A DNA stretch of 11,864 nt from Chrysochromulina tobinii. Its lineage: Eukaryota; Haptophyta; Prymnesiales; Chrysochromulinaceae. Shown one piece after another: positions 6,801 to 11,864 of the stretch (positions are counted from its first letter, which is position 1; every line of letters starts with the position of its first letter). Location of the stretch: positions 1 through 11,864 of the forward strand of contig JWZX01001699.1 of the NCBI GenBank assembly GCA_001275005.1, given 5' to 3'. The position numbers were made by a program, and so were the translations under genes. A model generated the notes under the pieces. It did no database searches. It worked only from the letters and a program-made list of their open reading frames with translations, and was not told the DNA's origin.

Positions 6801-7057
6801 TCGCGTTCGGGGTGTGCTGGGCGGGCTGGGTCGTAGGCATGCTCATCCACAGGGCGTCGCCGCTCACCAAGAGGTGCGATGCCGAGCCCACCTTCGAGGA
6901 TCCTTCCACCGGCGATCGCATCCCACGGCCAGGGTTTGAGAATGTGCTTCGGGATGAGGCCCACAAGAAGCATGACTCCGACTCCTCACCCAAGTCCGGC
7001 TCGCTCAGCGTCGTTTCGGTCACCTCGACAGCCGAGTGTGAGCTTTCTCGCCCGTGA
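3844..7057 (+). CDS. Sodium:solute symporter (SSS/SLC5-type), eight exons
   Basis: Reconstructed as join(3844-4009, 4114-4495, 4565-4715, 4964-5311, 5469-5543, 5695-5838, 5971-6199, 6492-7057), giving 687 codons with TGA at 7055-7057. All junctions keep frame and rebuild family-like segments: a first helix across exons 1-2 (RLTLIIASIIGGIFIELYLG, about 46-65), FWTLMPSAMISWIFAKSIQN (145-164), GGMRASLVTD (272-281, the SSS signature region), PFHDPVLTDR (345-354, across intron 4), FSSIGILGDF in exon 6, MMTTSLSTIDS (423-433, where T426/S427 may match the Na2-site serines) and VSGTMVTGLGPP (499-510, across intron 7). Many hydrophobic helices follow, then a hydrophilic C-terminal tail rich in Ser, Asp and Lys. 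Presumed to use a sodium gradient to import a small solute across a membrane. The substrate cannot be read. ATG 3844 has A at -3; ATG 3910 is the alternative. Family secure, exon 1 and intron 5 less so. Confidence 0.82.
4010..4113 (+). other. Symporter intron 1 (104 bp, GT-AG)
   Basis: The donor is ATTG|GTAGGA and the acceptor is GCGCACAG, preceded by a T-rich tract (CTTTTTCC) and branch-like CTGAC/CTGATAAC. An in-frame TAG sits at 4011. Splicing joins a phase-1 exon to GG|GGC and completes the first transmembrane helix. This junction is the basis for exon 1. Confidence 0.7.
4495..4592 (+). repeat. 29-bp direct repeat at the borders of intron 2
   Basis: Positions 4495-4523 and 4564-4592 are identical over 29 bp (beginning GGTATGTGTCG), 69 bp apart and separated by 40 bp of unrelated sequence. 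The first copy overlaps the donor and fills the start of the intron. The second begins at the last base of the acceptor and forms the start of exon 3. Confidence 0.95.
4496..4564 (+). other. Symporter intron 2 (69 bp, GT-AG), in-frame and stop-free
   Basis: The donor is GCTG|GTATGTG and the acceptor is CCATATAG. The length is a multiple of three and the reading frame is open through it. Retention would insert 23 residues and duplicate the YVSFWTAGL segment. It is called an intron because of the consensus ends and because the un-spliced duplication would break a membrane helix. An in-frame coding insertion cannot be fully excluded. Confidence 0.75.
4716..4963 (+). other. Symporter intron 3 (248 bp, GT-AG)
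   Basis: The donor is TGAG|GTGCGAG and the acceptor is ACGCGCAG. Splicing joins RLWNE to IWSNVDC in phase 0. It holds an 18-bp tandem array near its 3' end. Confidence 0.8.
4887..4948 (+). repeat. 18-bp tandem array in intron 3
   Basis: Three units of GAATCTCGSTCGAATCTC (4887-4904, 4905-4922, 4923-4940) plus a partial fourth. The unit resembles the first bases of exon 4 just downstream (ATCTGGTCGAATGTGG), so the array may have grown from exon-edge sequence. Confidence 0.9.
5339..5382 (+). repeat. 11-bp tandem array in intron 4
   Basis: Four units of CCCGAGATCRY (5339-5349, 5350-5360, 5361-5371, 5372-5382), diverging only in the last two bases. Confidence 0.95.
5408..5457 (+). repeat. 10-bp tandem array in intron 4
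   Basis: Four perfect GAGATCACAC units (5408-5447) and one variant (5448-5457) end 11 bp before the acceptor AG. It shares the core GAGATCAC with the 11-bp array 25 bp upstream. Confidence 0.95.
5544..5694 (+). other. Symporter intron 5 (151 bp, probable GC-AG)
   Basis: The donor is GTCG|GCACGC and the acceptor is ATACGCACAG. The join gives FFVGGVVS|GVFIILFSS in phase 0. The GC donor has the same surrounding bases as the intron 6 donor GTACGC. A GT donor at 5538 would also keep frame but would delete two residues of the helix, so GC is preferred. Confidence 0.6.
5584..5630 (+). repeat. 18-bp direct repeat in intron 5
   Basis: AGACGGCGCCATSGTTGA occurs at 5584-5601 and 5613-5630 with one mismatch and a start-to-start distance of 29 bp. 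Confidence 0.9.
5839..5970 (+). other. Symporter intron 6 (132 bp, GT-AG)
   Basis: The donor is GATC|GTACGC. A long C/T-rich tract (about 5930-5962) runs into GGAGTAG. Splicing joins GLMNMI to MMTTSLSTIDS in phase 0. It has no internal array. Confidence 0.85.
6238..6324 (+). repeat. 23-bp direct repeat flanking an array in intron 7
   Basis: A 23-bp sequence starting TTGCGGGCCCTCAC occurs at 6238-6260 and 6302-6324 with one mismatch. The first 10-bp array lies between the copies. Confidence 0.95.
6261..6300 (+). repeat. 10-bp tandem array A in intron 7
   Basis: Four units of ATTGCCACTN, exact in the first nine bases. Confidence 0.95.
6403..6477 (+). repeat. 10-bp tandem array B in intron 7
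   Basis: About seven degenerate units of TTGCCACTGA at a strict 10-bp step, ending 14 bp before the acceptor. It is the same unit as array A about 100 bp upstream. Confidence 0.92.
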
Positions 7058-7714
7058 CTCGCACAATTCCGGCTCGCTCACGCTCGACCTGAATGACGAG
7101 GAGAAGAAGTGTTGCGGCTCTTGGGCGCGTGCGCCTGTGCCAGAAGGCCGTCCTCGCCAAGTAAACGCCATCCCGTTGCCATTGATGGCAGGGCAGCAGT
7201 ATGTCCTGCTCGAAGGTCATCTTGTTGTGGATATGAGGAAGACTCTGACAGAGGAGAAAGACGCGTCGCGCACTGCGACTCAGGGGGGAACTGTATAAGC
7301 TCCTTCAGTGTGAACTGGGGGCTGTTAATACTTGGCCGCCGCCTCGGAATCTGGCAGAGCACGCAGGGACTTAGGTGTTGATTGTTGATTTGGCGGTGCA
7401 TTTGGGGTGTCGGGGATGTCGTTCGAGCGGGGAGGTTCGGTACCGATAGTAGTCGTCGCGTGGTCAAGTCACAGAGCGTGTGAATTTTGCGTTCCATTGG
7501 GTTGTCGACCTTGTCGTCGCTTCGTCGGAACGGAAGTGGTCATGTGCGCACTTCTCGCGTATCCCCACCTGCCACCTGGCCCTCGAGCCTGCGGTCTCGG
7601 CGGGTCCGTCGCGATGCGCCTCGACCTCAGTCCGGTATCGCGCGCGGCGCGCGGCCCCGACCCCCGTTCGCGGGCTGCTTCACCCTTCAGACTGTGGTGT
7701 GAATGCTCACAAAA

Positions 7715-7756
7715 CCCCAACCCCTCGACCAACCCCACCCCCTCCCCCCACCCCCC
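7715..7756 (-). other. C-run block: G-quadruplex potential on the minus strand
   Basis: Six runs of four to six C occur within 42 bp (7715-7718, 7721-7724, 7733-7736, 7738-7742, 7744-7749, 7751-7756). The complementary strand meets the usual four-run G-quadruplex pattern several times over. Confidence 0.7.
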
Positions 7757-7865
7757 ACCTGATTGCCTATCACAATCCCGCCCGGTGTAGTATAGGGCAG
7801 CGATTACAGCGAGCACCAGAGATCACACTGTGTGCTGTGGGAGAGACCGACCTCACTAGCGAAAT

Positions 7866-7892
7866 TGAGTAGCCCGAGCGAGCGACTACTCA
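7866..7892. other. Small inverted repeat (7-bp arms)
   Basis: TGAGTAG (7866-7872) pairs with CTACTCA (7886-7892) across a 13-nt loop. The stem is short and no function can be assigned. Confidence 0.4.
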
Positions 7893-8189
7893 GTGCTTGT
7901 GTTGACCGAGGGGAGCGGAGCCGTCCTTTGACGCTTTGAGACGGTGGTGTGGTGAGCGCGGGGGGACCGCGACGAAACTCAAACTGACTGACTCTGACTG
8001 CGCTGACGGTGATGCTCACTGTGTCTCACTCAGCGTGTCTATAGTATGCAAGCTATCAGTCAAATAAAACACCAACGCAACTGCGGACTTGCGGAGCAAA
8101 CAATCCCGCCAAACCCGCCTGAAGTACTGAAGACGGTACCCGAGAAGGCAACTACATGTGTACTGTACTCACAGTTGAAAAGGTCGTTC

Positions 8190-8337
8190 GCGTGAAGGGC
8201 GCGTTGCATGTCGCGAGCATGAGAATGAAGCGGCTGTGGCGTGTGCGAGGTGTTGCCCTTCACGCATTTGAGTTTCGTTTGTGCGTGTTGGTGTGTTGTG
8301 AATGAAGGGCGGTGTGAATTCCTAATGAATGAAGGGC
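8190..8337. promoter_or_regulatory. Cluster of four TGAAGGGC motifs, one inverted
   Basis: TGAAGGGC lies at 8193-8200, 8303-8310 and 8330-8337, with the reverse complement at 8255-8262. The first and the inverted copy extend to a perfect 11-bp inverted repeat (GCGTGAAGGGC 8190-8200, GCCCTTCACGC 8255-8265). The last two extend to a 12-bp direct repeat (AATGAAGGGCGG 8301-8312, 8328-8339). The cluster sits about 370-520 bp before the receptor start codon. Confidence 0.45.
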
Positions 8338-8707
8338 GGCGAAGAGACGCCGCACCTGTGACACCTGTTCCCCCCAGCTTTGCCGATTAACGGCCTGTGT
8401 TAATACGGTTGTGTTAGCACGGGTTGTGTCGGCCACACCTCCGTCCATAGCGATAGAGGCCCTCGTGCTTGGGGGTCCGGAGCGTGTGCGCGTTGTGTTG
8501 AGCAGCAGCAGCCTGTTGCGCGAAATCTGGGGAACACCACAAAAAGGAACGCCGCGCAGAACTGCAGCAGCAGCGCGCACCAGCTACGCACCAGCGGCGC
8601 CCACGGGTGTTGCGAAGGGTTTGACACTTTGCGCGCCGTCGCGTGCCGTACGAGGGATGCGCGTCGGCGGCACGTCTTCAGGCGGGACGCAAGGTGCGAG
8701 TGGGAGT

Positions 8708-11700
8708 ATGAGAGGACTCTCAGAGCTAGGAGGTGCTCCTTGGAGAGTTTGGTTGGCATTTTTCCTCAGCTTCAACATGATGGCAAGCGTTGAATGCCAG
8801 GCGCCGCCACCGCCGTCGCTGCCACCATCTTCGTCTCCTCTCTCTCCTCCGCCGCCTGAAAGAAAACATGCTCCGCTTTCCCCACCACGAAGCCCACAGT
8901 CATCTTCGGCGTCGTGCGCCCGCTGCGGGAACGATGGTGCGTGTGGAAAAGGCCAATCTCCTGAGGCTTGCTGCTATGGAGGCAATATGTTCGAAGGACT
9001 TTGCTTGGAGCTCCGCCATCTCGCAGCGAACTGCTCGCACCCGGACGTGAACATTGTTTATTGTTGGCCGCCGCCCTCGCAGCCGCCAGCTTTGCCGCCG
9101 CCGCCAGCTTTGCCGCCGTCCCCGGCGTCACCGCCGGCTTCGCCGCTGCCGCCGTTCTCGCCGCCGCCACCTGTTGGTGCGAAGAACAACATGAGCACGA
9201 TCGAGTCCCCTGAATGGGCCGTCCAGTCGGGGGGTACTGGCCCGGTCCATGGCTTCGGCATCGCGCACGATGGCGCGGGCGGTGCTCTCGTGTCGGGCTA
9301 CTTCAGCGGCAACGCATCGTTCGGCTCGACGTCCCTCGCCAGCCGCGGCACTGAAGACGCTTTCGTGATGCACGTGACGGCGTCGGGCGCCATCGACTGG
9401 GCCGTCCAGGCAGGTGACCACGGCATGCTCGCCGACCATATTGATAGCGGCACGTTCCATGACCCAGGCTACGGCATCGCGCACGATGGCGAGGGCGGTG
9501 CTTTCTTAACGGGCTATTTCATGGATAGCGCATCGTTCGGCTCGACGTTACTCGAGAGCCGAGGCCTCGCCGACGCTTTCGTGATGCACGTGACAGCGTC
9601 GGGCGCCATCGACTGGGTCGTCCAGGCGGGCGGCGGAACTTTCACGTCCGGCCGCGGAATCGCGCACGATGGCGCGGGCGGTGCTCTCGTGACGGGCGAC
9701 TTCAGCGACCGCGCATCGTTCGGCTCGACGTTACTCGAGAGCCGAGGCCTCGCCGACGCTTTCGTGATGCACGTGACGGCGTCGGGCGTCATCGACTGGG
9801 CCGTCCAGGCGGGCGGCGAGTCCTTGGACCAAGGCTGGGGCATCGCGCACGATGGTGCAGGGGGTGCTCTCGTGACGGGCTACTTCGGGTCAACGGCAAT
9901 CTCGAAAGCATCCCCGGTGGCATCATTCGGCTCGACGTCGCTCATCCGCCAAGGCAGTGCTGACGCTTTCGTGATGCACGTGACGGCGTCGGGCACCATC
10001 GACTGGGCCGTCCAGGCGGGCGGCGCGGATGCCAATACCGGAGGCTACAGCATCGCACACGATGGTGCAGGGGGTGCTCTCGTGACCGGAGACTTTAATG
10101 GCAAGGTATCGTTCGGCTCGACGTCGCTCATCCGCCAAGGCATTGCTGACGCTTTCGTGATGCACGTGACGGCGTCGGGCGCCATCGACTGGGCCGTCCA
10201 GGCGGGCGGCGCGGATACCAAAACCGGCGGCTTCAGCATCGCACACGATGGCGTGGGGGGTGCTCTCGTGGCCGGGGACTTTGACGGCAACGCATCGTTC
10301 GGTTCGACCTCGCTCATCGTCCAAGGCGGTCGCCGTAGCAACGCTTTCGTGATGCACGTGACGGCGTCGGGCGCCATCGACTGGGCCGTCGGCAGCTCCG
10401 CCCATCCCCGCGCTATTGCGCACGACGGCGAGGGCAGTACTCTCGTGACGGGCTACTTCAGCGGCAACGCATCGTTCGGCTCGACGACACTCACAAGCCT
10501 TGGGAAGGAGGCTCCAACCTGCTTTGTTGCTTCGCTCATGCCGCCTCCAGATCGACCACCGCTGCCTCCGCGCCCGCCGCCAGCGCCATTCCACCCATCA
10601 CCACCAGGCTACCCTCCGGAAGCATCTCTGACGCCAGATCCGCGTGGCGTGATGGCTCTTAGCGAGCAGACTGCATTTGTGGTGTCCCTCGCAACCAGTC
10701 TTGCACTTCTGGCTCTGCTATTGGCGTGCGTCTATCGCCGCCACTATCGCCGTCTAGCCAACAACTTTCGGGTCTCGCTCGACCGCCGTGAGCTCGACCT
10801 GCAGCTGCTCGAACACCGCTTCAAACAGCAGGCTCGTCCGCAATCGGACGAGTCGCCCTGGAACATGTCCCCACCGTCCGAGTCTGCGCCCAACTCGATC
10901 CCACCCGGCCCACCCTCCTCTATTGGCAGCGGCAGCCGACGCGGCAGCGATTGCGGTTATGCTGGAAGCGATGCTGGGAGCTCAAGGGGTGGAAGGGGTC
11001 GTGGGAGTTCGAGGGCGGGCTCGGAGGTGGCCTCGGATACAGGCGCGACCTCGCTGGCCCGCGGCCGACGCGGCAGCGATGGCGGTGGTGCTGGAAGCGA
11101 TGCTGGGAGCTCAAGGGGTGGAAGGGGTCGTGGCAGCTCGAGGGCGGGCTCGGAGGTGGCCTCGGACGCAGGCGCGACCTCGCTGACCCGCGAGGGCGGA
11201 GGAGGCAGCGAGGGCGGAGGCGGGCCAGCCAAAGAGCCCGAGCCTGACTATGTGCAGTATGCCGTCACGGGACCTGCAGTCGTGGAAGAGGTTGCGAGGA
11301 GCTTCGTGGTGCAGGTCTGGGCGATGATCGCTGCCAATATGGCCTTGTTCAAGGACGCGCTTGAGCTGTCCGGTACCACGGAGAAGCGCTACGCGCATAC
11401 TTTGGATGAGCTCGAGCGGGCCGTGATGGACTTCGAGGTGACCGTGCTCGTGACAGGTTGCATTGTCAAGCCCGCGACACAGTGTATGCACTGGAATAGG
11501 AAGATCAAGTCTGTTCATCACGAAGTCTTCATCCCGCAACAGCTGACCGACAATCAGCTCGATGGCACGGTCATCATCCGGCCGTCTCCATCGTCTTCAC
11601 AGCACCCCATCCTCTTCACGGCGCCCTTCCAGATCTTCCGTAGAGCCCAGAGCATGCAGCCTCTCACCTCGCCGTATCCTCATACCGACTCGAGCGTGCT

Positions 11701-11864
11701 CCAGGGATCTGATGCAATCCTCCAGAGGCTCAATCTCGTCGAGCAGCAGCTCTGGATCCAGCGGGAACTGAATGCCACGACCGCCTCTGCCATCGCATCG
11801 GCAAGCGCCACTGCCGGTCGCGCATCGTGCACCGCACACGACGCGGCCGCGGTCGCTCAGGCAG
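8708..11864 (+). CDS. Type I membrane protein with seven-blade SBBP ectodomain (3' partial)
   Basis: One frame without a stop from 8333 to the window end gives at least 1052 residues from ATG 8708 (A at -3); ATG 8657 would add 17. Signal peptide 1-32 (hydrophobic WLAFFLSF, likely cut after ECQA). Pro-rich segments at 33-66 and 121-156 flank an eight-Cys module (C70, C73, C79, C88, C89, C99, C109, C119). Seven SBBP repeats span 168-610, with recurring IAHDG.GGALVTG.F, ASFGST.L and DAFVMHVTASG.IDWAVQ. A Pro-rich stalk follows (611-640), then one transmembrane helix (655-676) with RRHYRR after it, so the C-terminal side is cytosolic. The tail has a Pro/Ser linker, two 43-residue copies with RGGRGRG (744-829) and an unrecognised domain from about 848 to the edge. 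Likely a surface receptor or adhesion protein. SBBP modules are recognised; ligand and signalling role are unknown. No intron signature is needed. Confidence 0.85.
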   Translation, partial: MRGLSELGGAPWRVWLAFFLSFNMMASVECQAPPPPSLPPSSSPLSPPPPERKHAPLSPPRSPQSSSASCARCGNDGACGKGQSPEACCYGGNMFEGLCLELRHLAANCSHPDVNIVYCWPPPSQPPALPPPPALPPSPASPPASPLPPFSPPPPVGAKNNMSTIESPEWAVQSGGTGPVHGFGIAHDGAGGALVSGYFSGNASFGSTSLASRGTEDAFVMHVTASGAIDWAVQAGDHGMLADHIDSGTFHDPGYGIAHDGEGGAFLTGYFMDSASFGSTLLESRGLADAFVMHVTASGAIDWVVQAGGGTFTSGRGIAHDGAGGALVTGDFSDRASFGSTLLESRGLADAFVMHVTASGVIDWAVQAGGESLDQGWGIAHDGAGGALVTGYFGSTAISKASPVASFGSTSLIRQGSADAFVMHVTASGTIDWAVQAGGADANTGGYSIAHDGAGGALVTGDFNGKVSFGSTSLIRQGIADAFVMHVTASGAIDWAVQAGGADTKTGGFSIAHDGVGGALVAGDFDGNASFGSTSLIVQGGRRSNAFVMHVTASGAIDWAVGSSAHPRAIAHDGEGSTLVTGYFSGNASFGSTTLTSLGKEAPTCFVASLMPPPDRPPLPPRPPPAPFHPSPPGYPPEASLTPDPRGVMALSEQTAFVVSLATSLALLALLLACVYRRHYRRLANNFRVSLDRRELDLQLLEHRFKQQARPQSDESPWNMSPPSESAPNSIPPGPPSSIGSGSRRGSDCGYAGSDAGSSRGGRGRGSSRAGSEVASDTGATSLARGRRGSDGGGAGSDAGSSRGGRGRGSSRAGSEVASDAGATSLTREGGGGSEGGGGPAKEPEPDYVQYAVTGPAVVEEVARSFVVQVWAMIAANMALFKDALELSGTTEKRYAHTLDELERAVMDFEVTVLVTGCIVKPATQCMHWNRKIKSVHHEVFIPQQLTDNQLDGTVIIRPSPSSSQHPILFTAPFQIFRRAQSMQPLTSPYPHTDSSVLQGSDAILQRLNLVEQQLWIQRELNATTASAIASASATAGRASCTAHDAAAVAQA
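9209..10537 (+). repeat. Seven SBBP blade repeats (coding)
   Basis: The conserved Trp codons fall at 9215, 9398, 9614, 9797, 10004, 10190 and 10382, giving steps of 61, 72, 61, 69, 62 and 64 residues. The seventh blade closes before 10537. Blade cores are near-identical at DNA level (for example TTCGTGATGCACGTGAC in six blades, with one base varying later). This implies recent amplification or gene conversion. Confidence 0.9.
10670..10735 (+). other. Transmembrane helix of the propeller receptor
   Basis: Residues 655-676 (TAFVVSLATSLALLALLLAC then VY) form a 22-residue hydrophobic stretch followed at once by RRHYRR. By the positive-inside rule the propeller is outside or luminal and the C-terminal 375 or more residues are cytosolic. 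Confidence 0.85.
10937..11194 (+). repeat. 129-bp tandem duplication (2 x 43 residues)
   Basis: Copy 1 is 10937-11065 and copy 2 is 11066-11194, differing at only about ten positions. Each encodes RRGSD, GSDAGSSRGGRGRGSSRAGSE and VASD.GATSL. The unit is rich in Arg, Gly and Ser and probably disordered, with RGG/RGR motifs of the kind that can be arginine-methylated or bind RNA. Confidence 0.95.

Larger units (their letters stand above)
7058..8707. other. Intergenic region between symporter and propeller receptor
   Basis: No gene could be supported on either strand. The direct repeat TCCGGCTCGCTCA (6995-7007, 7068-7080) spans the symporter stop codon. AATAAA at 8063-8068 is a possible but distant polyadenylation signal. 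Microrepeats of CTGAC occur at about 7984-8006. The DNA just before the receptor start is frame-open from 8333, with an alternative in-frame ATG at 8657. Confidence 0.5.

Noticed and set aside
6879-7298. Open frame overlapping the symporter 3' end
   Set aside because: It overlaps the supported last exon in another frame, has no family features, and nothing shows a separate start.
8063-8068. AATAAA as the symporter polyadenylation signal
   Set aside because: It lies about 1 kb past the stop, the use of AATAAA in this lineage is unknown, and one hexamer is weak evidence.
7058-8707. tRNA, rRNA or other structured RNA gene
   Set aside because: I looked for A/B-box and cloverleaf patterns and found none. 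Only short stems are present.
8260-8759. Minus-strand frames upstream of the receptor
   Set aside because: There is no recognisable domain, the composition is irregular, and they overlap the plus-strand signal-peptide region.
9128-10594. Long minus-strand open frames across the propeller region
   Set aside because: They are repeat shadows. Their internal repeats follow the plus-strand blade period, the plus strand encodes clear SBBP motifs, and the minus frames match nothing.

Overview
The window looks like nuclear DNA of a GC-rich eukaryotic microalga. A haptophyte is my best guess, with another secondary-plastid or stramenopile-type alga as the alternative. The reasons are spliceosomal-type introns, very long intron-poor multidomain genes, Ala/Pro-rich low-complexity coding stretches, and a mixture of KEG/HERC2-like, TIR and SBBP-propeller domains. 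Nothing suggests a bacterium, plasmid or virus. The lineage is inferred from style, not from a marker gene.

Layout. (1) 3-3140, plus strand: the 3' part of an intronless gene for a large TIR-domain protein. In order it holds a Cys cluster, a KEG/MIB-HERC2-like module, a DC1/ZZ-like zinc finger, further SH3-like and beta-rich modules, a long Ala/Glu/Lys coiled coil and a C-terminal TIR domain with a candidate NADase glutamate. The frame is open to the left edge, so the true start is probably outside. (2) 3141-3843: intergenic, with three helically phased TCACGACCG motifs, a TATATA box and a perfect 24-bp palindrome that ends 4 nt before the next start codon. (3) 3844-7057, plus strand: an eight-exon gene, reconstructed here by frame, splice sites and family continuity, for a 686-residue sodium:solute symporter (SSS/SLC5-type). 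One of its seven introns appears to be GC-AG. Intron 2 begins with a near-perfect copy of the start of the following exon, and intron 4 shows a weaker form of the same thing. Introns 3, 4 and 7 carry private 10-, 11- or 18-bp tandem arrays. (4) 7058-8707: intergenic, with a C-run block able to form a G-quadruplex on the minus strand, a small hairpin and a cluster of four TGAAGGGC motifs. (5) 8708-11864, plus strand, running off the right edge: an uninterrupted frame for a type I membrane protein. It has a signal peptide, Pro-rich segments around an eight-Cys module, exactly seven SBBP blades (a predicted seven-bladed propeller), a Pro-rich stalk, one transmembrane helix, a 43-residue tandem duplication rich in Arg/Gly/Ser, and an unrecognised cytosolic domain of at least 200 residues.

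The three genes point the same way but are not an operon, and each seems to have its own upstream region. The most system-like reading is a receptor-like propeller protein and a TIR signalling protein flanking a transporter. Any functional link between them is speculation. The features most open to checking are the intron structures, the palindrome at the symporter start and the two novel multidomain architectures.
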